This document shows, piece by piece, positions 1 through 12,900 of a DNA stretch of 64,000 nucleotides. Numbering within the stretch: the stretch's first letter is position 1; every line of letters starts with the position of its first letter. The position numbers and the translations under genes were made by a program. The stretch lies in contig JAKSYS010000029.1 in NCBI GenBank assembly GCA_022925895.1, forward strand, positions 124,001-188,000, given 5' to 3'. This DNA is from Fragilaria crotonensis (Eukaryota > Bacillariophyta > Fragilariophyceae > Fragilariales > Fragilariaceae). The notes beneath the pieces are model-generated. The model had not been told where the DNA came from. It did no database searches and saw only the letters and a list, made by a program, of their open reading frames with translations.

Positions 1-1275
1 ATCTGTTTGTCCCACGAGCCAGCCTGTGTGCTCACAGCGATGGGCCACGTCCGCCGCAAGATTTCTTTGGTGGGAGCCACTTCGGTGCTTGACCAGCTGC
101 CGATCGTGGCCATGAGTTTAACAAGCAACTGGGGAGGTCAGCTTCAGCCAGGGTTGGTGGACGCCACTAGTATGCAGCGGGTTGTCTCCACTTCCAGATT
201 CCAGAGGACTGTCTTGTTGTTGATTGCATTGAATCACCGCATGTTGACGTCGCGCCGATCGGTTCGTGCACGGCGAGCAAGTCTGTCGTGATGGTCCGCA
301 ACATCGGTGACGAACTGACGTTGGCTCACAATTTACGCACCATCACCATGCACAACTCGCTCGTTTGACGTGCGGCGCCGGTGGTGACTGCAAGATCACA
401 TAAGGATGATGTCGGGACGATGCAACCCATTTGGACCAGCAGGGTACTACTTGATGGGATCATGATGTCTGAGTGCGCTGCAAACTCAAAGGTAATACCA
501 GCGAGGATGTTCCAAACTTTGTGCATTCCCTGGCAAGAATTGGTGGCGCAGCTTTCCCTGATGTTCTGGCTGTGATTTAGGATACTGAGTCGGATGCTGG
601 TGCACTTCATTGCACTGCAATGTCCGGTGATGGTGGTGGTTATCGTGTAGGCCACTCAGTCGACATGTCCATTGACTTGGCAAATGCGTCACACTGTGGT
701 GTCCATGATGCCTCCAAGGGCTTCAGCGTCTGGACCAAAGTGACGCCGGGTCTTGCCTCCAACTTGCACTTAATCATGCCCAATCTCCATGGCATTTCCG
801 TCAGCGGTAAAATATTCAACGGTGTCGCCATCAAACTACGCCACGGCATGGCGATCAGCTGGGATGGTCAGGTGATCAGGCATTGAACTTCCCTGTCCGG
901 ATGGACCCAAGAAGGGAAGCGTCATTGGACAGGGAACACGCAATCATCTCTACGGTACGTTCAAAGCGGCAAAGGAACATATCGTTCGCTCAGGCTGACG
1001 TGCCAAGGCGGCACTTTCCTCATGAACGCACAGCCGGGTGCGGTGCCGCTCCCTATACCGGTTCTGTGGCGCAGGAGAGGGATGGGCATCATGTCGATGA
1101 GGTGACTAGTATCAACGTTCTCGAGGCATCCTTTAACCCTCGGATTGAGGATGCAGATCCAGATTCTTCCCCACCACCCAAGGATAGAAACCTGATCACT
1201 TCTTGGATGAATTTCTATTGCTTCTTAAGGAAATGGAATCCTGAGGAGAGCGAAGTCAAGATTGGGAGTTGCTGA
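1..1275 (+). pseudogene. Decayed accessory gene of Plavaka-type transposon, copy 1
   Basis: This is a broken copy of the plus-strand gene at about 23.2-25.2 kb. The best match is the frame at 620-886, which shares the segment ending in ISWDG..IRH and the preceding SVWT, PG and MPNLHG blocks with the better copy. Matches continue upstream through VVMVRN...ITMHNS (around 290-360), where this copy reads through without the frame change seen at the same place in copy 2. The gene begins before the window. In the HxD position of copy 2 the aspartate is glycine here, so the proposed metal site is lost. The 3' part (883-1275) reads in another frame and ends with the acidic DADPDSSPPPKD tail that copy 2 also has. 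No function is expected of this copy. Confidence 0.75.
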
Positions 1276-1398
1276 TCCACTTGGTAATGATCAAAGTGCA
1301 TTGGCACGAGCCGCGTTGCTGATGGATGAGAACACCACATATTCCATTCCAAGGAAGAAGCGGAGGTCCTGAGTGCCTCTGCTAATTATTGTAGATGT

Positions 1399-1675
1399 TT
1401 ATTGTTGACTAGTACTATCTTCTGTTTCTTCATTATACGCATACACTATTTGGGTGGCCTCATAAAAGTTGGATGCCCATTGATGTTTATCATTTGCACC
1501 AAGGACACTTCCATCAGCGGGATTACTGACCAGGACAAAGCATGAAGTGACAAGCGCTGTTGCTGGTACAGTGTAACGCCTCTGTTGAACAACCAATCCC
1601 TGAAGAAGATGGACTCACAACCAGTTGGCTGGCCACAGCTTTGGACCACACGGTCAAACGTGTCGGGCATTGTTT
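1399..1675 (-). pseudogene. Plavaka-type transposase C-terminal fragment, copy 1
   Basis: Minus-strand remnant of the C-terminal end of the transposase at 25245-28137. Recognisable blocks are VQSCGQPTGCESIFF (copy 2 has VQSCYEPTGRESFLF) and a tail with DKHQWASNFYEA (copy 2 DRDKWPSYFYEA). It lies tail to tail with the accessory gene remnant, the same convergent arrangement as in copy 2. The reading is interrupted by frame changes and then by the Copia element that starts at 1676. The rest of this transposon copy resumes at 6771. Confidence 0.7.
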
Positions 1676-1929
1676 TGTTAACTTCTATCCGTACCACAGA
1701 CTCAATTGTATCATATCTAAAGGAAGCCCTCATTGGGACAGAAATGCCCAGAAGGGCAGCATGTTGATCGTCTTAATTAGTTTTGAAAATTATGGACGTC
1801 TCTTGTGTATCCATACTTGTACTGCACTACTGACGTCTTATGGCATGGTACAAATTGCAACGTTCCAATGCATACAGTAGGACAGTAAGTGTTAGCATAG
1901 AAAACAGTAAGCCTGACGCAATCTTAACA
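1676..1929 (-). repeat. LTR of Copia fossil (3' LTR in element orientation)
   Basis: 254-bp terminal repeat that starts TGTTAAC and ends CTTAACA on the plus strand, giving the TG...CA ends and short inverted termini expected of an LTR. It pairs with 6518-6770. Confidence 0.85.
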
Positions 1930-4900
1930 GTCCCAACAAATTGTTACTAGTACCTACTAGTAGGCACTACTCGAATTGAGCGATTTGCCATGTTCCCGAT
2001 CAACAGAGGCCTAGGGTATCTCCATTTTGGAGTCCCCGCTCTTCGCAAAAGGGGATGACTTTGTCACCATAGAATCCGACTCGCAGGTTCGCGAAGCGTA
2101 GGACCCGGCAAACACTTAGTCAGGATGTCGGCAATGTTAGTTGCCGTATCCTCTTTCGCCACACAAATTACACCAGCTGCAATTGCTACTTGAGTGCAAT
2201 GATTATTCACAACCGCACCATTCTTCTTCTTCAGCATTGATTCAGGGCTTATGGAATTGTTTACTACAACAGCATTGTTATCGCAGAAAACGTTGCATGC
2301 TGGTCCATCGATCCCGACACCCATCATACGCAGTCTGTACCTTAAACCTTCAATCATCTCAATCGTATTTCGCATTGCCACAAAGCCAAATGTAGACGAT
2401 TCGACGGTGTTCTGACGTTTTGAGAACCACATGATGGGAGCACGGTTCACAAAGATGATCACACCAGTGTGCGACCTCCGCGTCACACGACAGCCGGCGT
2501 GATCCGCATTGACGAAACACGACATAATGACACTCCTTCCCCTCACCGCTGGCATTCCTTTTGGTACAGCCTCTTCGGCACCAGGATACAACTCACTCCA
2601 GTCACAACAGGCCCGAAAACGTGTCTCGTCGAAACGAGGTTCAGTATCGTCAAACACCATAGCTGGTTGATCTGATCTCAGTGATTCCGTTTCAGCAACC
2701 TCTTCATCGTCATGATCCTCCAGAAGATCTGCATTCACCGGCAATAACATCTCAATCATGCCGTCGGCGGCTGCATCCTGAAGTGCGTCACCAATCTTAG
2801 AGTCAATGGCAGCATTCGACTCCCAATAGCCTTCTTTACAGCAACTCCGACACGGTCGTCGGTGGTTGGTCCCAACACCGTGGACCTCGCAATCGGTCGG
2901 CAGGAGTTTGCAAGAATCCAATAACAGTTGCTGCCCCCAATCACAGCGGCCAGTCCAAGCCATTTGCCAATCTTGGATTCACCATCAGTGTCACGATACC
3001 ACACGTCTTCATACCATTTGTGCTGGATCCAGAGGGAGATACCTGCAACTTAGGGACATCAGGTGCCGTGAAGCCCCTTAATGCTGCGACGAGCTCCCCT
3101 AGGAAGACCACCGCCTCTTAGGTGAACAGGACCTCTTTTTAACCTCCTGATGGACCTTTTGATCTCCCAAACATCCAGTTCCGCTCTGTTTTGCCATGGC
3201 AAGTATGGCTCCGTTGTTCACTGATTAATGCGGTACTCACTTACTGTTTTCCTCAATTCCTTAAAAGCCATTGTTGGATCATTATCAACAACCAAATATT
3301 CCATGACGCCAAAATTCTGTACAAAAGAACTGAGCGATAGGTGTGCATCTGCTTTAGACTCCAATGGCACAAACCGAGCAAAACCCAAACCATTGCCAAT
3401 CAGGAGTGCACACTTGAAACCTCGTACGGATTTTGTTGAAAAAAACGTTGTGTCCGCATAATAGGTCCCCTTCAGGCGTGGATACCTGAGATGGGGCATT
3501 GCATTGCGGAAACAACGCTGTGCAGAGTGTTTTTGAGTAAGAACACCAAGTTGTGTTGTGACCTGAAGTGTTTTAGCGTTTTAGCAGCAGTTGTCAAACC
3601 GATTTGACAATGCTTTGCGACCAGCATTTCAGGCATGATCACGGAGTAGCATCGCCTCAAACCAGCATATTCACTGCACAAGACAGCAGTCTTGCTTGAT
3701 CACTCTCTTCTTCATTCTCACTACGTACGGCTGCTATCAATCTGTCAGCCAAGTTATTCGATTCCGCCAAAGATATTTCAAGAAGAAGGTCGGGATCGTC
3801 GGTGGAGAAGCGTAAAGACTTCTCCCCAACTGTAAAAGCGGAATTCGTGCTCCGATAATTTCGGTCTTCGTCGTTCGATACTTCTCATTACGCAAATTCA
3901 GTCGCATACGGGTCCCAATCAACGTCTGATGTCAACTCAACCTGCAGAGTTACATCATCAAGCTCTTCGTCTGTGGGAATCCTCGTGACCAAACCGGATA
4001 TGACACCCCTCATTGTCAGCGGTATGACAAGGTCAGTACCCGGTACAGAGTTGCTGTGCGACGACGTAGCATCACACTGCTTCGGACAATCGTCGAAGTT
4101 CAGACCGGCGTTGTGTTGCAATTGATTTGGACAAAGCAAAGTATGTGCCAACTTGTCGAAAAAAAAAGGCCTCATTAATGACTAAAATATATTAGTCTTT
4201 CCCGTCGTAGGACAGTCATAAGCAGTTGCAACCGTTGCAATTGGAATGTCCTGAATTGCATCAAACGCTGTTTCGCAGATGGGAGACACAGCGACATGCT
4301 TCCCAGTGAAGTCAAGGACCACAGCTTACTGCCCGCTATGCATGTGTCTACACGCGTATCCAGCTCCACCCTTCCTTCGTTTCCCTGTGAAGCCAGTTGC
4401 GCATTGTCCATCACGAAACGTTGGGTCCTTGTAACCATTACATGTCTCTGTGTTTGTTTAGGAAGAGCTGCTTGTGTAGCCGTCGAGGAAATTGTGACCT
4501 TCTTCTTTTTATGCGCACCTCTACCAAACTCGTTTCCCGCCTGTTGCTCATTCGATTCGGCTTCCCCATCACCCTCACTGTCGCTTGCAGGCTCATCCTT
4601 ATCCTTTTCAACCGCGGAAGCTTTCCTTTTGCTCGAACCATTTATCCTAATTCTTATTCATCTTTTTTGCTTTCTTTAACTTGTCAAGTACTTTGCACCT
4701 CTCTTCCGCAGTAAGCTCCTTGTTCCATTCATCTTGTTCATAGAACCTAGCCTTTAACTTCTCCTTTGACTTGTTGCCCTTTTTTACCTTTCCTTTCACC
4801 AGACTCAGAGATTGAAACATTTTTATTGTCCCCACTTCCTGGCTTTCCTTGGCAATGAATCATATGATTCTTGGCAACCAAAGTCGTCCCCAAGAATTGT

Positions 4901-6517
4901 TGGGTGGCCTTAAAGCTATTGCTGTACCTGTCTTCGCTTGCACACAGGTTATGCCCGACTCGAGCGAAGAATCAGAAATCCCAGCCAAAAAGTCAGATAC
5001 TTTCTTTGTCTCCGGAATCGTTGCCGGCAATCTTCAAGCTTGTATGAGCAGCTTGATGAATAGCCACATATTGGGCAAAAGTAAATTGCTTCTGAATTCC
5101 TTCATAGACTGCCGACCCAATACTTCCATAGGCCTTATTCTTTCGCGTCTTGATTGAAGCACTGTTGCCTCAAAGCCTGGATGGCAGCTCAACCATCCAT
5201 CTTCTGATCATAACGCTTGATGAATGACCAGCCACCCAAAACCATTAATTACGAAGCTCTTTATAATCTCCCAAACACTACTGTTATTGGCCTCATAGTG
5301 CTGCCCTGGAAGGAGCACTATAGCACAGATTTCCTTTGAATGTGTGTCATATTCTTGTCCACAAATCTCCTCAGTGACTTCCTCGTGATCACAAACAACA
5401 TAAATTAAAGGTAGCCTTGCTGTACCCCTGACCCTTCCAAGATAATTCTTCAATTTCTCCCAGAATTTGAACCACTCCTTCTTGGTCTTCAAAGGATCTG
5501 GCTTAATTGGAACTTGTCCCAACTTAGCTGCTACTGCAATCTTGTCTTCCGCTTGCATCAATAAAAGGTACTCATCCATCACATCATTCGTATACAATTG
5601 AGAATTTGAAGGAAAACCACACATGTACCTTCCTCGGCCCAATACTTAAAAGCTCCCAACCTCCTAACAGATGTTCACGCAACAGTAATTCCAGCAGCTG
5701 GTGCTGCCCTGATGGCGTTCTTGATGCATCATCGAGTCGAAGCTCTCCTTGGATGCCATCAACAACTCCTCAGTTGAATCAGAACCCTGGTCAACAATCA
5801 AATAGTCGGCGGTGCCCCTATTCAGGCCGCAGCGCATCAGAGCATTCCGCATCTGATTAATAGCAGGTGCACGTCCTGCCATTGTACCACTCAAAACTCA
5901 CCAATACCTTGTTATTCGGAACTCAGAATTGTGAGCCAAAGTGGGGTTGGAAATGAGAAACAAGCAACTTCCAATTCCCCCATCTAACCAACCAACGCTA
6001 CCAGTCAACCCTTCATCGCCTCGCAATATTCAAGCCAACGCATGAGAAGTTCATGAAACCCATCCCTTCCCTGTTCTAGGAACCAAGAAGTTCAACGCAT
6101 CACTTCCCTAAGCCTCCGAGAAGTTGTCCCGGAAATTTTGCCACTCTCACGGACTTCGTTAAACAAAGGATTGATGGTAACAGTCCAATCATTTGAACGC
6201 ATGAATGGAGAAGCGGCAAAACGCCCATCGGCACGATATGAACATGTGAAGTTGATTGCCTCCTCGATTACCGAGTCCTTCCTCCTCCTGACTGACGCGT
6301 CGATGATGCCGCTGCACACCGGAAGACTCTCATCATGAAATGCTGATGCCTCGTCCTTCTTGCCTTGTTAGCCGCCGGCACTGATATCCGGCGCATGTAA
6401 CCGGTAAAATTGTCAACCCGGCAACTCGATTGGCGTATCCAGTGTAAACCCCATATACCGAAACAATTACAACCGACCACAACCTCAGCGGTAGGCCAGA
6501 TGGGTCTGATAAACTCC

Positions 6518-6770
6518 TATTAACTTCTAGCCATTCCACAGACTAAATTGTATCAATCTAAAGGAAGCCCTCATTGGGACAGAAATGCCCAGAAGGGCAG
6601 CATGTTGATTGTAAGTAGTTTTGAAAATGATGGACAGCTCTTGTTGTATATCCATCCTTGCACCGCACTACTGATGTCTTATGGCACGGTACAAATTGCA
6701 CCGTTCCAATACATACAGTAGGACAGGAAGTGTTAGCATAGAAAACAGTTGGCCTGATGCAAACTTAGCA
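6518..6770 (-). repeat. LTR of Copia fossil (5' LTR in element orientation)
   Basis: 253-bp partner of the repeat at 1676-1929, ending in TTAGCA. About 30 differences between the two can be counted by eye. The flanking transposase homology resumes immediately after it. Confidence 0.85.
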
Positions 6771-6960
6771 CTTTCATTACCACCGTTGTATTGTGGAATG
6801 CAAGACAATAGTATCCGACACGGGTAGTCGCGCGTTTGTCCGCAGTCGTCTTCGAACCTGATTAATGCCCAGTCAAGCCTGATACATCCACGCAATGTTG
6901 GGTTTCCTCATTGTGGCCTTGGGGTTGAAGTCAAAACCATCCACCTTAGGTACCGTGCAA
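6771..6960 (-). pseudogene. Plavaka-type transposase fragment with internal deletion, copy 1
   Basis: This continues the transposon copy interrupted by the Copia element. On the minus strand it reads VDGFDFNPKATMRKPNIAWMY (copy 2: LDGFDFNPKATTRKANIGWMY), followed after a frame change by DWALIRFEDDCGQTRDYPCR (copy 2: DWALIQFELSTGVKKDFPCR). In copy 2 those two blocks are separated by about 1.9 kb of transposase core, so this copy lacks the core and is an internal-deletion derivative. Upstream of VDGFDF (beyond about 6960) the homology ends. Confidence 0.7.
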
Positions 6961-8590
6961 GTAGACAGTGCAACGTTGCAAGTAGATTGTACAACAGTGT
7001 AAGTATCTTGCTTGAGGTACGGTAGTAGGAGGTACGAAGGTACATGGGCGTAGCAGGTAGTGTCTTGTGTTGACGTTATCAGTAGCCAGCAAGTGGGTAC
7101 TAGAACACTGGCTACTGTGGCAAGGGGACTGAACCATGATGATGGCAGGTAAAAAGTCATCATGGTCAGATTTGCTGCAAGAAAATTGTACATTGGAAAA
7201 TTAGGCCGGGCTGAATTTCTTTACAGTTGACGAGTTGTGCTGGGCGAAATTGTTGGTCATAAATGGGTGATCAACTTTGCTTCCTCCTGAGTGTCCCTTC
7301 TTGCAAGTGTTGGGAAACATGCACATCTGAAGAGAGCATGAGAGGCGAAGCATTGGGCAAGAAAATGATCATTTACATGGCAAACTACGTGAAAACCACG
7401 ATCGTTGCAATTTCTGAGTGGGCGGATTTGGCTGATTCCCGTATGACAGTAACGGGACGACGTATAGTGTTTACTAGTGCAATGTGCAGTCTTGTGCTGG
7501 ATATGTAGACAGTAAAGAAAACAGTTGGAATGGTACTGGAAGTCTGTCAGTGCGGTACACCACGCCACCATAATGCACCAAATACCAAATGATGCAATAA
7601 CCACCTCATCGCCCCTGTCCTTTTCTCCTTCATTTTGTTTTGGATGATTTGACTTCTAAGCTAAAACAGCATTTATGGAACTTAATCAGCATAAACAAGC
7701 CCTTGCAATTTCATTCAGAGGGACTCCATTGCAATTTTCACTGAATTGCAAGTCCTCTCTCCATTTGCATGGCTCACATCAACAGTAGCTAGTTAGGTAC
7801 ACAAACTCTGGTATACAGTCATGTACCTGAGTTATACCAGTGCATTCAGGACAATGAAGAAGTGTGCCATGACGCATTTTGACATGTGCTCCTTAGTAGG
7901 TGCTTTGGATATGAAAATTCCTTTGGATGTAGAAGTTAAAGATTCCTGATGAGCAGAGTGTGAGAAAGCAATATAGCTACATACAAAAATGTAAAGAACA
8001 GATAGATGGAACCCTGGATTGTTGGAGGGAGGATGTCCAGGACAATAGGAAGTTACTGGTGAGACAATAAATACAGTTGTTGGTAAAAATACTGATGATG
8101 TGACAATCATCTGATGGAATGTCAGATCCAAGTCAGGAGATGTGAACTCTGAAGCAACAAAATGACTGACAAACTGGGAACAAAAGAATTCACAATAATT
8201 GAAGAATGGAATTCCATAATTAACAACAACCCAGGATTCCATTTGAGGCCAGAACGAATGGAGAACCAATGCAGGACATTAATAGCAATGGAAAATGGAC
8301 ACCAGAAGTCCAGTTTAAAAGAAAACGGAAGAACAGGACAGAGACTCAAGGAAGGAAGAAAGCAGACTTGAGAAAATCTAATTGGACAAAAGGGAACCTG
8401 GAGAAGAGATTTCGTTTTTTCTTTTACTTTACTGATTGTGTCAAGGCCAGACAACCAAAGATATTGGCTGCCCCAGCAACATCAGAGCAAGTACTGTGGT
8501 ACCAACAAGCTCACATAAATCAGGGATTCTCAACACTACTAATAGGGGCTTGTAATACACTTCTTCCAGTTGTGCAAACTCCTTCCTCAG
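6961..8590. other. No recognisable gene; AT-rich spacer
   Basis: Short open frames occur on both strands (for example 7832-8269 minus and 8269-8649 plus), but they overlap each other, are low in complexity or hydrophobic, and match nothing I recognise. I call no gene here. Confidence 0.5.
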
Positions 8591-8597
8591 GGCAGGT

Positions 8598-9420
8598 TCA
8601 GTGGCCTTGCCATGTTTTTGAATGCCTATCTTTACAGCCAGTAATTTGATTCATGACATATCCAATAATGAATTTGCAGGTTTCTTCCACAGAGTGTAGT
8701 TGCTTACCTAGTTGTTTTTGCTCCTCAATGGACAAATTGCCTTGTTGGTAGGAAGCACAACTGTTGCGTGGTGGTGCATCCATCATGGCCTTGAAATCTG
8801 TATCATGCGGTTACCTTGTCTCAACTGATATGCTGGTATTGGTGTGCCATGGCATTCCTTGGACTGCTCCAGTAGTATGTTCTCCATTTGGTGTTCCTTG
8901 GGCTGCTCCAGTAGAATGTTCTTCATTGGGCACTTGTTGTGCTGCTCTGATATTTGCATGTTCATTGGTGCTCCTTCATCAGGTGCTCATTGAGCTGCTC
9001 CTGTAGGATTGTGATCAAAGTCTGTGACATTGTGTTAGTTTTGCATTGGTGTTGGCCTCAGCATTGTCATCGTGTTCATTGTGTTTGTCGAGGAAATAGT
9101 CCAAATCATCCAAATCAGCATCATTGCTATGAAACTCTCCATTTTTCTTGTTTCCTTGTGCCAGGTTCTTGTCTGGCGGCTCCTTGACCAAAATTGCTCC
9201 TGGGGCAGCAGCACTGTTTGCAGTCGGGGGACTGTAATGAGGGTGGCGGGAGTCGATGAGGAGGTTGTGGGCTTCGTCATTGTAAATGGGGTTGAAGTTC
9301 AATGCATCAAACTCATCCGGGATTGGGTTTCTGTCTGGTTGGTAATCACAATAGTATTCTGAATCAGTGATGGGATAATCTGGGCACCACTTGGCGACAC
9401 CCAGGCCATGCTCCTCAATG
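8598..9420 (-). pseudogene. Degenerate minus-strand coding relic, unknown family
   Basis: The minus strand has a run of short frames with protein-like composition. The clearest is 9015-9302, an acidic Asn/Asp-rich segment (LNFNPIYNDEAHNLLIDSRH, then DADLDDLDYFLDKHNEHDD). The frame stays open upstream towards 9420. Two lower frames (8783-8965 and 8598-8786) are Gln/Glu-rich and may be later parts of the same relic, including a repeated ILLEQ(P/S)KE motif. I do not recognise the family. It could equally be chance, since none of the frames exceeds 95 codons. Confidence 0.25.
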
Positions 9421-9429
9421 AGGGGTTGT

Positions 9430-10065
9430 TACTCATCAAGGGCAATGCTTCAACTCAGGCAATAGCTATAGTAAGTGTAAACCGTGGCAATGGACATGAA
9501 GTATTAGTTGCCATGTGTATATCCGGTTAAGGTGAGGGTAATAGGGCCCAATGATCACAATTTGAGGGTGTTGGATAGTTCGTTGTCTTGTCAGTGCTAA
9601 ACAAACTCAAGTCTGCTGTGGGTTTCTGATTACAATGCCCGCAGGGCTGCGAGTGTAATAGGAGATGCCGTTTTTCCAAGGAAATGGGTTGAGGCACCGG
9701 ACAGCATCGTTAACCATAGGATGAATCTATTGGCATGGGAGGCGTTTGAACAGAAGGCTGTGCCTTCACAATCGGACCTGGCCCGCTCCTTAACGGTGCG
9801 GATAGAACATTTAACTCCCCCCCACGTGGCTGTCGGCCGGGTCGGATACATTCGAGTTCGTTGTCGGCGTGTATGTCGCAGTCTTCAATCCGCGCGCGAG
9901 AGATAGAACGGCGTGGTCTCACGCAGTAATGTGGCGAGGCCGCGATCGAGTACCCGGTGAACTGTATGGAAACCGATTCCACTGGAAGTTGTGTGGTGTA
10001 GAAAGCAAGGCCTTGCACAAAAAGAAACCGGCACGCAGTTTAATTTCTGTGGTGTTCAGGATGGG
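9430..10065. other. No recognisable gene
   Basis: Short overlapping frames on both strands (9710-10018 minus and 9869-10348 plus) show no recognisable domain; the plus frame runs into the repeat that follows. Nothing further is supported. Confidence 0.4.
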
Positions 10066-10405
10066 GGCAAGGATGGGCTGTGCAACAAAAGTGGGTGCCG
10101 GAGGAGCAGCCACCTCTGATCAAGTTGTCTTGCCTTTGATTCTCGTGTCTGGAGAACATTTTCTTTTGCTCTGCTATAGTGGAAATCATGGATGGGCTTT
10201 GCAACAGTGGAAATCATGGATGGGCTTTGCAACCAAAGTGGGTGCCGGAGGAGCAGCCACCTCTAATCGAGTTGTCTTGCCTTTGATTACGGTGATGTCA
10301 GGGCCACGGCCAGATACAGGTCCCGGGCTTCATCTGCCACCTGTATGATATCTCGTGTCTGGAGAACATTTCTTTTGCTCTGCTATACTAGTAGTGGAAA
10401 TCATG
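10066..10405. repeat. Nested direct duplication
   Basis: A segment containing GTGGGTGCCGGAGGAGCAGC followed by a TTGTCTTGCCTTTGATT block occurs twice, offset 148 bp (10087 and 10235). A 28-bp unit beginning GTGGAAATCATGGATGGGC is tandemly doubled at 10179 and 10207. A TCTCGTGTCTGGAGAACATT block recurs at 10141 and about 10351. These are layered duplications of one local segment, probably unequal exchange. Confidence 0.8.
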
Positions 10406-11154
10406 GTGCAATGTGTGCTCCTTAGGCACCGTGCAGACTGCAGACCTCGGCGAGCGGAAGGATATAGACAATCAGATCTCTATTGAAAGATACCTCACCA
10501 AGGTTTGGGGACATCTCAGACCATATTCAAGTCAAGTCTTGTTGGTGTTCTGTTTGTGATGGCTCTGAGTGAGGACGGATGTACTGTCCCTCACGTTCTT
10601 GAGCATGTTTTCGTTTTTGAACACAGAAAACGTAGAAAACGTAGGGATCAATGCCATGTCCTCCAAGTTAGGCAACCATAGGAGCATACTGTGACAGTCG
10701 CTCGCATAGTGTCCGGTGTCCGGTGTGTTGAGACTTGCAGCACGTTATGCCGTCATGCTCAAGGCCATTGGTTCCAGCGATCGAACCTCGTTGTGCGAAC
10801 GTCATCACCTCCTTTGGGGCTCGGGGCTTGCAATCAGGGTTGAATACGCGCTGCCGTCCTGGTGACAGCGTTCATTGGTGTCTTGTATCGTACGAGTAGA
10901 ACTTGAGCAGGGGTATGATCCTTACCCATAGCGAACGAGTTCCAGAGGTCTCAAATGAAGGTACCGTACTTGCCGGGGTCGGCGCCGTGAATCAGGACGA
11001 AGGCAATGGTGCACTTGCGCCAAAGTGCCTGTCTTTCCTCGGTGGATCTCATGGTCCTGTTTTCACTTTCCTCTAGGACCAGCTTATAGTTTGTCGCAAC
11101 TGTTCCTCCGTGAATCTCTTAAGGTTAAACGCCGTTTTGAAAGACGTTTAGAGA
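10406..11154. other. No recognisable gene
   Basis: No open frame of useful length. Composition is near 50% GC and resembles decayed coding sequence more than the AT-rich DNA that follows, but no family could be named. Confidence 0.4.
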
Positions 11155-12900
11155 ATGGTTGAAAATACAATTGCTAGAGAAGCATGGAGAACGTTCAAAG
11201 TGATCCGTAATTTGACAACAAATGACATAACGATCACACATATAATTTGGAAAAATCCAATTGGTGGGGAAATCAAGCGGCAAATGCTTCGAAATTCTTC
11301 CCCGCCCCAGGAAAACTTGGATCTTTTAAATCAAGAGATATGTAATTAATTCTTAAATAATCAATAATCAATATTTTGTCGTAGTATGTTCAATTGAATT
11401 AGAGCTAAGTAGGAGGTTTGATGAAACGAGGAAAATGGTCTTCACGAGTTATGATGATGTACATCTAAGGGAATGTGGTATCATCAACATGGCTTTTCCT
11501 ACGATAGATGATGAGAGGTATGAAACCAAATATAGCGAGGTTTCATGATGATTGCTGAACCAATGCCGGATGTCAACGCATTAAATGCCGCATTATTCAA
11601 GGTCGATCTAGGTGTTGACACGAACGTTACCCATTGGGGATGAGCAAAAGCATTGAAAGTGCCAATAAATCTTTGATTATGGATATTATTGTGCATGTTC
11701 AAATGACTAAAGTTGAGGGAAGACTGGCCGCGAAACAAGGTTGTTCGTCCTTTCCGTGAAATTTGAATTTGCATACGAAATCAAAAACAAGAGTGATGAT
11801 GTTCATCTCAGGGAAAGTAGCGAAGTGAACAAAAGTTTAGCCTACGACTTATGATAGGAGACATGAAACGAAATGAAATGAAGGGATTACTGAATCAATA
11901 CCGGATAATCAACACAAAGGAATATCGTTTTGCTAAGGGTCTATCTGAATTTGTCAGGTGATCGACTCGTTTGCAAGTTCAACACGTGAGATAGCCAATT
12001 TTGCGTGTCATAGTGGGGCACTTGTTATTCTCAATAAAATTTATGGTTCGGGTCGTACTTGTGGCCTGCTAAGGAAGCCCTTTCAACATTATTTCATCTT
12101 ACAAGGATGTGTCAATTTTGTATCCACGCTAAGGAACACCGTAGCGTATCAGTGAATCAAGGTGATCATCAACGTCATGAAATTTTCCTTTAAAAAGAAT
12201 TGAGAATTGAGTGACTAGATCATATTTCAGATTCAACGGATTTTTACACATTTATATGAGTCAAGGTTATGACTTACATGTTTATGGTGCACATTTTTCA
12301 TATAACTCAAGAGCGATTGATCATTTTCATGTTTGAACGTTTATGTATTTTCCCACTCCATTTGTTTGGTCGAATATGAGAGAAGGAGAGAATTCACATC
12401 GAAATCGCGACTGATTTCGACGACCAGCACAGTTCTCCTTAACTTTATTGAACTACGACAAAGGATCCAAGTATCTCCACATATCCTTATCACAATCGTT
12501 GTCAGCTATTATTTGCTGCAGAAAATTGTTTACTACCCATGATTAAGGTGCACGTTCGTCATTGAAGAGGTCAAGTATAGGACGCATCGTCTCATTTTCA
12601 CAAACTGCATAGCCCAATTCTACTGCTGAGTAACAGAAGCAAATCCGTCTCACCAAAAATTAGCCTCCAACAGAGTTAAGCGTTGAAAATGTGAACATCA
12701 AAGGTTGAAGGTGCACGTCCGTCATTTTGGAGGTCAATTATGATCATCGTCAGAGGGTCTTTCCTCCTCCCAAACTGCAAATGGCAAAAAGGTGATATTT
12801 TGGCGAATACTGGTCCCTTAAAGGGGAAAGTATAATATTGAGACATTTCGATACAAATGTTATCTCAACATGAAAACGACTTTCATGCTGTCTTTCCGAG
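11155..12900. other. AT-rich DNA without recognisable genes
   Basis: A 64-codon plus frame at 11155-11349 matches nothing I know. Two diverged direct duplications are visible: about 140 bp at 11455-11595 matches 11795-11940 (GATGATGT.CATCT.AGGGAA at the start, CAATRCCGGAT near the end). A second, about 80 bp, at 12543-12620 resembles 12705-12785 (AAGGTGCACGT.CGTCATT). Otherwise I see nothing. Confidence 0.5.

Larger units (their letters stand above)
1676..6770 (-). mobile_element. Broken Copia-type LTR retrotransposon (fossil), inserted in a Plavaka-type transposon
   Basis: An LTR retrotransposon of Copia type on the minus strand, bounded by two matching LTRs (1676-1929 and 6518-6770). Recognisable parts, read from high to low coordinates, are a gag-like region (around 5.2-5.9 kb), an integrase-core-like region (around 3.2-3.5 kb) and a Copia RNase H-like region (about 2.06-2.5 kb, with the typical AD...SRTG-like and ADILTK-like blocks). 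The order gag, integrase, RNase H is that of Copia rather than Gypsy elements. It is clearly broken, with well over ten breaks by eye. The LTRs are roughly 88% identical by eye, so the insertion is not recent. It sits inside a transposon copy whose two halves flank it. I see no clean 5-bp target duplication. Confidence 0.85.

Noticed and set aside
7832-8454. Possible membrane protein on the minus strand (hydrophobic frames)
   Set aside because: Two overlapping frames rich in Phe/Ser/Leu reflect AT-rich DNA; neither has a start context, domain or homologue I recognise.
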